A stretch of 64,000 bases of DNA from NCBI GenBank assembly GCA_027943335.1, contig BSBK01007744.1, forward strand, positions 209,501-273,500, given 5' to 3'. Below, piece after piece: positions 44,773 through 58,292 of this stretch (its first letter is position 1; every line of letters starts with the position of its first letter). The notes under the pieces are model-generated. The model was not told the origin of the DNA. It made no database searches and saw nothing but the letters and a program-made list of their open reading frames with translations. A program made the position numbers and the translations under genes. The stretch comes from Chamaecyparis obtusa. Its lineage: Eukaryota > Streptophyta > Pinopsida > Cupressales > Cupressaceae.

Positions 44773-47046
44773 TGTTATACACTAAGTTTGCACCCTTGTT
44801 TCAAGCTCTCTTGGTCTTGATAACTTAGTATAACATGGGAATCATCTCCAGGTGTGGGACCTATGCTAACTGAGATGAGACCTCTAGGTTCTAGGCTGGT
44901 TCCTCTTGGATAATCACCTTAATTTGCTTCTAGATAGGAAAGTAAACTTTGAGGGAAAAGGGATAAAAGGAATGCTTGAAAGGGAAATGACTGAAAGCAA
45001 ACTACCTACTAGGTGATACACCGAGCTGAAATGAACACAATACACTGACCAAATTAGCATGAAGGCTCTTAGATCTAATAAAACACAATCTTCCTCAATA
45101 GGCTTGCATAATTGTTTCACAGAGAGGCCTGAACAAAAGACACAGACTGTGACCTGCAAACAAACGTTCTCTTTAGCAAAAGGGCACAGGAATGAGACAG
45201 AATGACAGGGGGTTGAAGTATACCCACAAACTCACTCAAATCAAATCAAACACATTAGTACACAAATAATCTGAAAGAAAGAAGGGCTCTGGAACTCCAA
45301 GACTTCTCTAACAAAGCCAGTATATTATACTTAATAAGAGAAATACAGACGAGGGAAAGACTAGAGCGCAGAACAAATGCCACAGATAGCCTCTATTGAA
45401 TTTGAGATTTCAATGAAAGGTTACAAACTGTAAAATCCAAAGGGCAGAACAAATGCCACAGATAGCTCCTAAGAAAGATAAAAACTCTTTTTACAATTGT
45501 AAAACTCTAAGCTCTAAGAGCTCCAAAAACTAATATATACATCTCCTTTACATGCCGACAGGAGTAAAAAATCTCATTAGGGTTACATAGATTTTGCATA
45601 TAATAATAGAGAACCCTAATTCTATCATCTCTAATCATAAATGCATTGTTAAAATATCTTGGCCGATCAGATATATGTCCTTGTACATAATTCAACCAAC
45701 ACAACTACTTGCGGATGAGCCGCCTTGATCTGACCACTTCGCTACAAGTTGAAAACCTTACGCCACCGCCATGACCCTGATTCTGTTGAATCGGGTTTGC
45801 CATGAATGTTCAAATTTGATCATCACATATATTTTTAATTTAAAAGCATAAGCGGTCATAGGTGGTGCCAACCCTTTAATGATCCTTCAGCGTAAAACCA
45901 CTGACATGGTACCTTAGGAAATAAGAAATCAACTTGCGACAGCCACCCAGATCTTCCTCATCATCTTTCTGAACTACTACCGTCCTAAGAACATCAATTC
46001 TAAGCTACCCCCTTTGTTGCACACAGCCCATTGGATCAAACACTGGTGAAAACCTCACAGAAAGATTCAAATTCAGACTCCAACGGTTACCGGGTTCAAG
46101 CTTGAAACATGACCGTCGATCACATTCTTCCCGGCAGATCAGATGACCTAGATCATCCCTTATAATGGTCGCAAGCCCCCTAAAAAATTATCGGCCACAT
46201 CACCACTTCGGTGACCAATGAAAATCAAGCACCTTAGAACAACGACCAGTGGGTCCACGGATAAGTATCGGTTTTAAATCGAACGGTGGTCGCATGATCA
46301 CAAAGGGGAAGAATACTCCTTACGATCATGTGACAACCATAGATCATATTTGCACTGTCATCCCACTGAAAGGCTCGAGTCCACCTGCCAGATCACCTTT
46401 CCATCGAACGATTATCTCAAGATCGCAAAGGGGAAGAATATTCCTTACGATCATGCGACAACCGTAGATCCTTTTGCACTCTAATCGCCTCAGAATTGAG
46501 ACTGCCCAACATAACATAGCCGCTCGCCAGAGTCACGCGAACATGCGACTGTGAAAATACTGAGTTGCTGAATGAAAAGCACCTAACCACCAGAAACAAG
46601 AGATCAAGCGACCGCACAGTCACCTAATCATTGAAATAAAGGCCTGACCACTAGAAAAATAGGAGATCAAGTGACCAAACAGCCAAGAAGAACTGGGTCC
46701 CACGCAGTCACAACAACGCACATAAGAAAAGATGACACCAAAGAAGAAATGTGAGGCACAAAATGTCAAAAACAACCCAGGTTTTTAAGCTTGACCGAAG
46801 AAAATAGAAAACATGGAGGGTTTTTATGCTTAGACAATTTTTAGAACCTTGCGACATAAGTATTCCCTGCAGACCTTGAAACTTGAATATCTTCCTGGGT
46901 CTTATGAATTAGCGCATGCGATCTGAACTGGAGCATGGTGGCACATTAAGGGACATGGGGCCAAGTTCACAAACCATAAAACTTTGTGGATCTACTTCGC
47001 AAGTGAAAACATGCCAAATATGTATGATAGGAAATTTTGGGTAACA
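44773..47046 (-). repeat. 3' LTR, 2274 bp
   Basis: The ends are TGTTATAC...GGGTAACA on the plus strand. Inside are short repeats: GCAGAACAAATGCCACAGA twice (about 45370 and 45445) and CAAAGGGGAAGAATA twice (about 46300 and 46425). Confidence 0.9.
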
Positions 47047-47343
47047 TTTTGGCAATTTCTATGGGATGTCAGCCTGCTAGACATTAGATCAGTGGCCTTG
47101 ATGCAATCCATTGGGCACAAGAGTCATCTCAAGAATATAAGGACCTTTTGACAGAGAGAGGAACAAAAACTGTGCTCAACCACTTCTTAGAAAATAGGAA
47201 AAACTAACCTAGAAAACAAGAAATAGAAAATAGGGAAACTAACCTAAACTAACCAGTATCAGTTAAACTGGTTAAACAAACCCATTCACTGATTGTGAAA
47301 AATAGGTTCCCATCCTTTTAAGTTCACAATAATCTGCATGCCT

Positions 47344-48708
47344 CTAGAAAGCTATTACAAGATGAACATAGGAGATATGCAGGGTCACTTGCTTGACAAG
47401 GATCTGACTAATATGAATTTTATTCACTTGATCAAGCTGATTGTAAACACCATCATTCTGAAGGGAGATGGTGATCAGCAGCAGGGCTTTACTTACTTGG
47501 TCAATAAGGACAACAAGTTGATTTAGTTTATTCTCAGCTTCCACTTCTGGTGGAATATCATATTGGGATGGTGGCACAATTTGTACTTTTTTGATAACCT
47601 CCATCCTAGCCAAATTCCTGATAGGGCAGCCATGAGAGATGTTGGACTTGGAGCTCTCCTTGATAGACTTAGGCTCCTGAGAGATTATTTCAGTCTGATT
47701 GATCTCCTCCTTATGTTGACAGGAAATAATTACCTCCTGTAGCTTGTAGGTGTTCTCCGGAAATGTAGGCCTATCATCAAGATGCAAGCAAAAGTGTTCC
47801 ATCTCGTCCCAAAAGTGATCTTCTTCTTCATCTTCTTGATTCTCTTATAGGAGAAGGATACTATTGTCAGCACAATTATCATGATTTGCTAAAAACTCAT
47901 TTGTCTTAACTTGTTCAGAGAGAACCTCCTTTAGATCAACAATTTTCTATTCAATGGTCTCCTTTTCTTCCTCAAGTTGAAAACATTTCTCAATCTACAT
48001 CTGATAGCCTCTCTTATATGTTTCAGCTGTAGAAGCCAGGAATCCTATATTTTTCTTGAGATCCTGTAGCTCTCTTTCATGGGATTCATCATGAGCCGCT
48101 AATGTTCTTTGGAAATCTTCCTCTTTTACAGCTATAGCAGCACTGATCTTTATCAAATTTTCCTTGTAAACTTTGTTTAGTGTTGCTAGGTTGCTTGTAA
48201 GGGCTGTTTGACTTTGTTGCTGTCCTGCAATGATATCTTCACACTACTTCCATCTAGCATTGAACTGCTCCTTTGCTTGTGTCCACATATGCCTTTTCTA
48301 TGTTTCCAACACCTCTTCATAGTGTCTCTTCTGTTCTTCCAGCTCCCTTTGATAAACCTTCTTTTGTGCCTCCAACCCTTCAACAAGTTTGGCCTCATTT
48401 CTCTTGTATTGCTTCGCCAGATACCTCCGATAACCTTGATCCTGTTGAGCTAATGCTTTTTGTTGTTGGATCTGGGCATGATAAGCATGTTCTTCTCTGT
48501 AAAGCATCTCCTCTCGAGGCTGCTGGTATGCATAATTTTGTTGCCATGATACTGGAAGTTGGGTAAGAGAGGGGTAAGCATGACATGGTTGTTGCTTCAT
48601 TGCTGCAACTAGATAGTCCTACATGGAATCAGAAGTACAAATGCTCTGATAAGGCTGACCTCCATGAAATGAAGGAACCTCTTCATGAAAAGAAAGATGG
48701 TAATCCAT
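47344..48708 (-). pseudogene. Coiled-coil ORF of the large-LTR element
   Basis: From the ATG at 48708 (MDYHLSFHEEVPSFHGG) one minus-strand frame of about 455 codons runs to 47344. It is interrupted only by stops, among them TAG near 48627 and 48298, then more around 48240, 47997, 47947 and 47847; no frameshift was seen. The N-terminus is Gln/Tyr-rich (QQPREEMLYREEHAYHAQIQ). The middle is a long Glu/Lys/Gln coiled coil. The end has YDIPPEVEAENKLNQL. No zinc knuckle, protease or RT is present. It resembles gag-like proteins of Tat-type non-autonomous elements only in position and coiled-coil character. Confidence 0.6.
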
Positions 48709-48848
48709 TTTAGGTACTGAATCTGCTTAAAACTAGTGGATATGAACTCAAAGTCGCCAGATATGCAAAACAATGACCTCTTAAAGGTCTGTAACCTGTT
48801 GGATGCATATCAAAACTAGCAAGAACTATGAAAACTATGACCTCTTGG

Positions 48849-48867
48849 TCCCACCGGGCGTGCCAGA
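48849..48867 (-). promoter_or_regulatory. Probable primer-binding site
   Basis: The minus-strand TCTGGCACGCCCGGTGGGA lies two bases after the 5' LTR. It resembles the TGGCGCCCACCGTGGG class of Ty3/Tat elements; the tRNA was not determined. Confidence 0.55.
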
Positions 48868-48869
48868 AA

Positions 48870-51143
48870 TGTTATACACTAATTTTGGACCCTTGTTTCA
48901 AGCTCTCTTGGTCTTGATAACTTAGTATAACATGGGAATCATCTCCAGGTGTGGGACCTATGCTAACTGAGATGAGACCTCCAGGTTCTAGGCTGGTTCC
49001 TCTTGGATAATCACCTTAATTTGCTTCTATATAAGAAAGTAAACTTTGAGGGAAAAGGGATAGAAGGAATGCTTGAAAGGGAAATGACTGAAAGCAAACT
49101 ACCTACTAGGTGATACACCGAACTGAATTGAACACAATACACTAACCAAATTAGCATGAAGGCTCTCAGATCTAATAGAACACAATCTTCCTAAATAGGC
49201 TTATAAGTGTTTCACAGAGAGGCCTGAACAAAAGACACAGACTGTGACCTGCAAGCAAACATTCTCTTCAGCAAAAGGGCATAGGAATGAGACAGAATGA
49301 CAAGGGGTTGAAGTATACCCACAAACTCACTCAAATCAAATCAGAAACATTACTACACAAATAAACTGAAAGAAAGAAGGGCTCTGGAACTCCAAGACTT
49401 CTCTAACAAAGCCAGTATATTATACTCAATAAGAGAAATACAGACAAGGGAAAGACTGGAGGGCAGAACAAATGCCACAGATAGCCTCTGTTGAATCTGA
49501 GATTTCAATGAAAGGTTACAGACTGTAAAAGCTAGAGGGTAGAACAAATGCCACAAATAGCTCCTAAGAAAGAGAAAAACTCTTTTTACAATTGTAAAAT
49601 TCTAAGCTCTAAGAGCTCCAAAAACTAATATATACATCTCCTTTACACGTCGACAGGAGTAAAAAATCTCATTAAGGTTACATAGATTTTGCATATAATA
49701 ATAGAGAACCCTAATTCTATCATCTCTAATCATAAATGCATCATTAAAATATCTTGGCTGATCAAATATATGTCCTTGTACATAATTCAACCAACACAAC
49801 TACCTGCGGACGAGCCGCCTTGATCTGACCACTTCGTTGCAAGTTGAAAACCTTACGCCACTGCCATGACCTTGATTTTGTTGAATCGGGTTTGCCATGA
49901 ATGTTCAAATATGATCATCACAGATATTTTTAATTTAAAAGCATAAGCGGTCACAGGTGGTGCCAACCCTTTAATGATCCTTTGACGTAAAACCACTAAC
50001 ATGGTAACTCAGGAAATAAGAAATCAACCTGCGACAACCACCTAGATCTTCCTCATCATCTTTCTGAACTGCAACCATCCTGAGAACATCAATTCTAAGC
50101 TACCCCCTTTGTCACACATGTCCCATTGGATCAAACACTAGCGAAAACCTCACAGAAAGATTCAAATTCAGGCTCCAACGGTTATCGGGTTCAAGCTTGA
50201 AACACGACCGTCGATCACATTCTTCCCGGCAGATCGGACGAACTAGATCATCCCTTATAATGGTCGCAAGCCCCTTGAAAAATCATCAACCACATCACCA
50301 CTTCGACGACCAGTGAAAATCAAGCACCTCAGCACAACGACCAGTGGGTCCATGGATAAGTATCAGTTTTAAATCGGACAGTGGTCACATGATCGCAAAG
50401 GGGAAGAATACTCCTTACGATCATGCGACAACCGTAGATCATATTCGCATTGTCATCCCACTGAAAGCCTCGGGTCCACCTGCTAGATCACCTTTCCATT
50501 GAACGGCTATCGCAAGATCGCAAAGGGGAAGAATATTCCTTATGATCATGCGACAACCATAGATCCTTTTGCACTCTAACCACCTTAGAACTGAGACCGC
50601 CTGACATAACATAGCCGCTCACCAGAGTCACGTGAACACACGACTATGAAAATGTTGGGTCACTGAATGAAAAGCACCTAACCACAAAAAAAACAAGAGA
50701 CCAAGCGACCACACAATCGCCTAATCATTGAAATAAAGGCCTGACTGCCAAAAAAATAGGAGATCAAGCGACCGAACCGCCAAGAAGAACTGGGTCCCAC
50801 GCAGTCGCAGCAATGCACATAGGAAAAGATGACACCGAAGAAGAAATGTGAGGCACGAAATGTTGAAAACAACCTGGGTTTTTAAGCTTGACTGAAGAAA
50901 ATAGAAAACACCGAGGGTTTTTATGCTTAGACAATTTTTAGAACCCTGCGACATAAGTATTCCCTACAAACTTTGAAACTTGAATATCTTCCTGGGTCTT
51001 ATGAATTAGCGCATACGATCTGAAATGGAGCATGGTGGCACATTGAGGGACATGGGGCCAAGTTCGCAAACCATAAAACTTTGTGGATCTACTTCGCAAG
51101 TGAAAACATGCCAAATCTGTATGATTGGAAATTTTGGGTAACA
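48870..51143 (-). repeat. 5' LTR, 2274 bp
   Basis: This is the same length as the left copy, with the same short internal repeats. The reading frames seen in it (for example 49602-49799) recur in the other LTR and are not genes. Confidence 0.9.
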
Positions 51144-51960
51144 GTTCACAAACATTCTACTAAATTCATGTTCCAAATGAGGTTGTCACTATCATTTACC
51201 TATCCAACAAGATCTAATGGTATAGACCATTCGGTGATAGGATGAATAGTTTGGAAGAAATCTAGTGGTGCAACTTTCAACTGACCCTCACTACAAGTTT
51301 TGGCATCAAGTGAGACTGGCGTGCCAAATTCAAAAAAAATTGAATCTCCCAAAATGGAGAGAGCTTATTATAGGCCTTAGAAACATGGTCCTGTAGCATC
51401 TCATGGTTCATGATATCTCTCATGGGGTACGAGATATGAGCCTTGAAAGATCACTGCCCAATCATGCTTAGTGCACTTTGGGGACACTTTGGTTCGGCAT
51501 GTTCATGAACATTCTAGTGACTCAGTGGTTGAAATAGGGTGGTCACTAGCATTTACCTACCCAATCAGAGCCAATGGCACAGTCCATTCGGTATTGGGAA
51601 AAACTATTTGGAAGAAACCCAGTGGTGCAACTTTCAACTGACCCTCACTGCAAGTTTTGGCATCAAGCGAGACTAGCGTGCCAAATTCAAATAAATTTGA
51701 ATATCCTAAAAAGGAGAGAGGTTATTTTAGGCCTAAAAGATATGGTCATGTATCATCTTATGGTTCATTGATACCTCTCACGGGGTCCAAGATACGAGCC
51801 TCAAAATATCACTGCCCAATTGTGCTTAGTGCACCTTGGGGACACTTTGGTCCGGCATGTTCGCGAATGTTCTAGTGAATTAGTGGTCAAAATGGGGTTG
51901 TCACTAGCATTTAACCACCCAACAAAAACTAATGGTGTAGTCCATTCGGTGTTAGGATGC
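51144..51960. repeat. 357-bp tandem repeat
   Basis: Units start at about 51144, 51501 and 51859. Each begins GTTC(A/G)...GAACATTCTAG-like and includes GGTGCAACTTTCAACTGACC and CAAGTTTTGGCATCAAG. There are about 2.3 copies. The large-LTR element inserted in the first unit's start. Confidence 0.85.
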
Positions 51961-53128
51961 AATCCTTCAACACTATCCCTTCACCCCAGGGAATTGCCAT
52001 TTTACTTTGGCCACATTTGACCAATTTTGACTCAATAACTCCAACTATTGCATCATTTGATGATACAAATGTACATGGAATAAAAATAATAAAAATTTAA
52101 GTGATGTAGAGGTAAGGGTGGTGGGCGAATAAACAACAAAGATTGGTTAATTTTCAAATGACTCTAGGCACTTCTCCTAGGCCTCAACTCCACAAATGAC
52201 TAAAATGAAGACGCACACCCAACTGTGACAGTGATTTAGAATAGATTCAAAACAAAGAAAGATTCATTTGAATGCTTCAAAACATGATAAGGAAATACTT
52301 TTAGATCATTATTAAATAAACTCCTATTGGTTATCAATCCATAAACATTCAAAGCATTACAAAATAATGGCAAGATTCAGAATTTTCTTTCTATTCATTG
52401 TGACAGTTTGTACACACAACACTTCATACCTATACAATGGATTCCACATTCATTAAAAGACCATTCCTCAACTTTCCCAGCCTCTTCTAATCGGTTAGAG
52501 AGATTAGTTTGAGGTATTTAACATTAAAACTCAAATCCCCCCTAAAACACTAACTAGTTGTTACTTGTTTAAATTTGAATATTTAAACTTTGAAAGTTAA
52601 CTTATAACTTATTAAATTTGTAAAATGAAAAATCCTAAAGCTTTCAAACACCTAGGAGACTTATTCCAACCACTACTAAACCCATAAACTATCCCTTGAC
52701 TCCCTTGGACACTAATGGTCCACTTACAAGAAATTTGGGCCTTTAGGCCATTAACCAACTCTTTACATTTCAATGTCATTTCATGACATTAAAAGACATT
52801 GTAGGCTTTAATATGTTGTATTTGATGCTCATAGGTTCCTTCTCTATCTTCCATGCCCTCTGGCTCTCATTGAATGCCTTCAAGGTCTTCATGTTTGCAT
52901 TAAATGTCTTCATGGCTTGACTGGTTGTCATTGGTGCCTCTGCACCAGTAAGGATACAAAATTAAGACAATACAAATATAAGGATACAACATTCATAGTA
53001 AGGAAACACATTTTTTGCACTTTACATGATCTTAAGATGATACAAATGTGGGCTCTTAATATTTGAAAATCAACCCCATGGGCTCTTTTTTATTTCAAAT
53101 TTTGCATCTAATTTTTTATATACAAAGT
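51961..53128. other. Unannotated A/T-rich stretch
   Basis: No gene or element ends were recognised. Confidence 0.35.
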
Positions 53129-53290
53129 TTGGCATCTAAATATGCACATTACATTTGATTGTTGTTTTTATATATAAAAAATTTGGCATCTACATATGTA
53201 CATTACATTCAATTGTTGTTTTTATACGCAAAATTTGGCATATAAATATGTACATTACATTCAATTGTTGTTTTTATATACAAAATCTTA
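53129..53290. repeat. Minisatellite, about 52-bp unit
   Basis: Three copies of a unit with TTTGGCATCTAAATATG and TTGTTGTTTTTATA start at about 53129, 53182 and 53233. Confidence 0.85.
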
Positions 53291-53491
53291 GATACACAGC
53301 TATATATAAAAAATAAGTGTCCTTTCCACTCCTAAAGTGTATAAGTTTAACACATGGTACTCGATGACATCTAAATTCCAATCCCTGCATTCAGAAGGCA
53401 AAAGAAAAGTTAATAGAGAATATAAGAAATTTATATAGATTGACAAAAAGATTATGAATGTATAAGTAATTAAACGAACCAAAGAACATGA

Positions 53492-54868
53492 CTAGCCAAA
53501 ACATTCAACAAACTTCACTAGCCCACCACATGCTGAGCACTTGTCATTTAAGAAATCTTTTCTATAAAAGAAACATCCATCATCTCTAGGACATAAAAAA
53601 TGATCTAGCAAGTCTCTTGATGATTTTGGAAGAGCACTTGCACCACACGCCTCCAACATTTCACTACTATGCAAAGAAGAATAAAGGGATCGTAACAGTT
53701 CATGGTGCATTGAAAACTCCACATGATATTTGCAACAAGTATTTCGAATCTTAAGAGGCACACAAAAAAAAGGCTTGAGGGCTTCAAAAGCTCTTTGTGA
53801 TATTTACAATGTTGGATGTTTCTCACAATGTTTATTGAATAACATTATTTAACTCACCTCCAAATAATATTTGGGATGCGGGGTGCAATCTATAATGCCA
53901 ATTCTCAACTTCAAGATATCCTTCACATTTGGTGACACTCTTGAGTTAGATTGCCAAAATAGTTGAATTTGATCCTTCACACCATCGGTAAGCTTCTTAT
54001 CACAATGTGAAAGTCTCCCACCATAAGCCCATGTATCATGTTGAAGAGGATCATTAAGTCTTTCTCTTCTTGCAAGTGATCTATCCAAAGTTTTACGATT
54101 TAGATTCAATTCAACACAACTTTGTCTCATCAAATGAGCCTTTCTCAAATGATGACTTACTAAGGAGGTTGTAATAACCCTCCTAGTGGCTCTCTTATTT
54201 TTTTCCTTGGTAGTCTTCCTAATGGAATTGAGAGCACTAAAAATATTTCTCACAATAATAATATTCCTCTCCTTTTTCTTGTTCTTGTTAATCTTCAATT
54301 TGACTAGTATATGTCTCATCTTTTGCATCTTTAACAATTGCACAAACATTTGACATTGCTCAACCAGTCTTGTGGCTAAAAAATTGATCAAAAAGTTTTG
54401 AAACCCACAACCAAATGGTTCTTTCTGATCTCTTGCCATCGAAATTGCTCATTATGTTCTCATCAATTTCAAGTACCATTTAGTTGTTCTTGAAGCTCTC
54501 AATTTTGAAGTTTGTCTTTCTTCCTCCCAAGGGACTTCATTTCTCACATAATTTGGAGATGTGTTATGTTGATTTGGTTCTTGTGTACCATTATCATTGT
54601 CAATTCCTTCATATTCAATTGGTGGATTTCCATTGTCAATGTCCACACTTCCATTGTCCACATCTACATGTTCATTTTGAAAACCTACATTTTCATCTTC
54701 AATCCCTACATTATCATTTTTAATATTATTGTCATAAATCATTTCAAATTCATGTTCTTCTTCACTTGAAACCACATTTAAGGGCAGGCCTATGCCAAAA
54801 TCTTCATTAATATTTAACAGACCTTGTCCCTTGTTTCGATGGGTAACCCTATCCATTTCTCTATACAC
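53492..54868 (-). pseudogene. Decayed gene of an uncharacterised transposon-associated family
   Basis: The minus-strand frame opens at 54868 (GTG), with an Asn/Asp/Glu-rich N-terminus. Two adjacent stops (TAA TGA, about 54450) precede a second open part (ATG 54439 to 53851). It has a Lys/Arg-rich middle, then DGVKDQIQLFWQSNSRVSPN, KDILKLRIGI and HPKYYLEVS. After two more stops the same frame gives ISQRAFEALKPFFVC. One frameshift later come IRNTCCKYHVEF, LCPRDDGCFF and CSACGG (to 53492). The order FW..vSPN.KD, LKPFFV, RNTCC.YH and CxxCGG is one I associate with repeated, unnamed proteins in plant genomes; no function is known to me. Confidence 0.5.
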
Positions 54869-55235
54869 TTCAATGTCTTCATTTGTGAGTTTCCTCTTTC
54901 GTTTATGCTTTTAACGACTACTACTCCCCATAGTGAGACCAAAAAGGTGATGCAAAAACCTTTGGTAATAGAGAAATTCCAACCAAGAAGGGGGGGGGGG
55001 GAAATGGATTTTTGTCTTCTACAATTGATTCTCTGTAGAAAAATGTGCTTCTCTACAACTGCAATCCTATTATTCTCCGCATAAAAATGTGCTTCTCGGG
55101 CTGAGGGACCCAGAGAATAAACTTTTTATTTTTCAATGCCAGTAAAAAGAATCAGATATCTGAAAATATCGAATATCCAAAATTATAGGATGTCTGATAT
55201 TATCGAATATCCAAAATCTCCTGCCCAAATTTGTC

Positions 55236-55240
<5 letters not shown>

Positions 55241-55268
<28 letters not shown>
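55241..55268. repeat. CT microsatellite
   Basis: About thirteen CT units. Confidence 0.95.
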
Positions 55269-55270
<2 letters not shown>

Positions 55271-55640
55271 TAGGTATTATTGAACATATAATATAAGTAT
55301 TTTAATAAATATTTAATACTAATATTATACTATTATACAATAGAGAAATAAATAACAATAATATTTAATACAATACTAATATAAAAATTTATATAATACT
55401 AATGCTATGCTATTATTATTTAACATTAATATAAAATAAAAAAATTTGTAATATATAACTTAAAATTGAAAAAAAACACTCAACTCATTTAATATTAACA
55501 TAAAAAAAAATTGATATGTAGTTCTTGAAATTGAAAAAACCAGTCAAAATGAAATGTTGAATTAGGCTGGAAATCTTGGATATTTGATATTATCAGATAT
55601 CCGATTAGGCTTGGTATTTGTCTTGGGCAATGCCAAACGT

Positions 55641-56456
55641 GAATGGTCAATCCATAAGGCGTGTTCATGAGATTTTTTTTGATCTCGAGACTTCGACCAT
55701 GTAGCTGACGACCTTTTTTTTCACCCGAAATTGATGAAACAAAAAAGATTTCTTAAAGACATTATCAACTTTCCATCAATATAATTGTTGTCAAATTTTG
55801 AGCTCAGTAAGTAATTATTACTTATTTTTTAATTGAGTTATCTTTAAAGTCCTAATTGATATAGTGATTGAAAAATAACTATAACTTTCAAACCGTTTAA
55901 CCTTTTTGTAATCTGAAACATGCGTCAAATTCTATGCTTCGCCTACTATAAGAAAAATAAAAGTTTTCAATTTTGTAAAGTTTAGAATTAGTTAAGGTGG
56001 TCAAACACAAGAGTTTTTTTAATTTTGAATAAGTTGTAGCAAAAATTTCATAATTAATTATTTATTTGGAAAAAAATTACAAAAAAATATGTGTCACATC
56101 TAGGCATGAGTCTACTACTTATATCTAGAATCTTGTGAAAATATATCATCATTTGATTGTGATTAAGGTGGTCATACATACATGTACTTTTTATCTTTTC
56201 CCTAAAATTTTCGTACTACTACATTGAAATCTAAAATTTTGAACAATTAGATTAATTTTTTTTTCCAGACAAGGACTAGTAGTTTAGAAACTACATTCAA
56301 TTTCCTACATATTACTATTCTTACAAATTTTTCACATAAGGTTGATAAGATCAACTTTTTACATCAATTTGACTAACCCTGATTTTCTGATTTTTCATTG
56401 CCACTTAAGGTCATAGTTTGGTATACCATGATTCTACACACACACACACACACAAA

Positions 56457-56534
<78 letters not shown>

Positions 56535-57807
56535 TCATCGAATTATATATTAAGCATAAATTGAAGAATTAATGTGGAAGACATGAACAATGAGAAGAGA
56601 GAGTTGGCTTCCAACTCGATGCCAATGCATCCAAAACCCAATGTTGGTTACAATGGCAATTGAGAATGTGGAATGCGTATGCACACCCTAACATACTATA
56701 AATATTATCACATAGTCCAAACACAACAAACACACAATACAATTAAAGAGAGAGGCTTGCACACACCAATCACAAAGCATGCACATATACATAGTCATAG
56801 AATAAATACCAAAATAGAAAGGATTATAACATCACTCAGGTGCTACTCAAGCTACAAAGGGGTTAGGTATTAGAGTCATGGAAGGGGAGTGTCATCGCCT
56901 AGAAAAAAGGCATGACTCACACAAAACTGAGTAATCCTCTCAAGTAGACAAAGAGACTCGCTCATTCTAGCTCAATGTCCCAAGGATGATCACATCTTCC
57001 CAAGTCATCATTATCCCATACAAGCACTTTAGGCATGCGGGGAAATATACTATTACTTAATCCAATTCATTTCTCAAGATTTGTTTCACTTGTTTTGAGC
57101 ATAACTTCCACTAAGTTAGCCACATAATCTTACATGTGTTTGGGCCCTCATTGGGAGCCACTCCTATAATCGACCCTAATAACTACACCCAAGGATCATC
57201 ACTTCCTAAGAACATTGAATACAACTCAATTCAAACAAAATAATGCAAAAAATATCAATTAAACACTACTATTCATGACAATCAATTTTTTCAATTCATA
57301 ATACTAACATGGAATGAATCCAAAATGATCCCAAATTATATTTCAGATACTAATTCATCAATCCACATAAGAATCTACCAAAATTTGGCAATAATTCCAC
57401 CTTTTTAGCTTTTCTAATATATTCATTCAAGAACCAGTGAATAGTGTAACCTCCATTTGAGGAGCTAAAAAACAAATAAAAAGTCACTCCAATTTTAAAA
57501 ATCTAACAATACATGTGTGATTATTAAGTACTCCAAAACCCTATTTTAACATAAAATGATCAAATCGCCCATTCTTTTTGGCACAACAACATTTTTAGCG
57601 AGCATTTTTCTCAATTTTTATAGAATTAAATATCTACTCAATCAAAAGGAAATGATTTCAACTAACAAAATGTTTATTTTCATCATACAATGCACCTACA
57701 ACAAGAAATAAAGGAAAGGAAGAATAGGGAGAGAGACATAAGATTTCTACCTCAAACAAGCACCAAATCTGAAAATCTCTAACACTCCAAATGAGAGCAC
57801 AATTTTA
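55641..57807. other. Unannotated A/T-rich stretch with a microsatellite
   Basis: 56435-56534 holds (AC)n, then (GA)n, then a run of ten G. No gene was recognised elsewhere. Confidence 0.5.
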
Positions 57808-57979
57808 GGGCCCATTTGGGCACTAGAATACCAAATGCCGATTCCAGTCAATTCTTGAAGATGCTACAATTCTAGAAGATACAAATCCTTAAAATGATTT
57901 CTGGAATATGAGCAGACCCGTTTGGTTCACTAGGAAGATGACTAAGAAGATGCATAAGGAATTTTAATTTCTTTAAATA

Positions 57980-58292
57980 TGGTGTGTATATGTATGTATA
58001 TATACACACATACATGTGTGTATATATACACATATGCACACATGTGTATATATACACATACACACATGTGTGTATATACACACACATGTATACACATATG
58101 CATATATGTGTATATATACACACATACACACATATATGTGTATATACATGCACATGTACACGTGTGTGTTTATATATATATATATTTATACACATACATG
58201 TGTATATACACATATGTTATATACACAAATACACACGCATATATATGCGCGTGTGTGTATATATATACATATATATACACACATATATGTAT
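57980..58292. repeat. TA/CA/TG compound microsatellite
   Basis: Alternating TATATACACACATATG-type words are nearly self-complementary along their length. The same pattern resumes at 59709-59750. The open frames on both strands here are artefacts of the repeat. Confidence 0.9.

Larger units (their letters stand above)
44773..51143 (-). mobile_element. Non-autonomous LTR element with very large LTRs
   Basis: The LTRs 44773-47046 and 48870-51143 are each 2274 bp and differ at several percent of sites. The internal part is only 1823 bp. Target duplication GTTCA lies at 44768-44772 and 51144-51148. On the minus strand TTCTGGCACGCCCGGTGG follows the right LTR in primer-site position (Ty3/Tat-like), which sets the orientation. 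The internal ORF lies on the same strand, and there is no enzyme, so it is a LARD-like element. Confidence 0.9.
41000..55640. mobile_element. Candidate large DNA transposon of unknown family
   Basis: The left end region (about 41000-41075) and the reverse complement of the right end region (about 55575-55640) share CCTAATCGGATATC and a looser TTGGC...GCC...CCAA context. Related GATATC-type palindromes recur at 41150-41180 and 55150-55215. Two decayed genes start just inside each end and point inward. Later insertions and repeats fill the middle. Exact ends and a target duplication were not found. Confidence 0.35.

Noticed and set aside
54484..54769. His/Phe-rich plus-strand ORFs
   Set aside because: Antisense to the Asn/Asp-rich part of the minus-strand gene.
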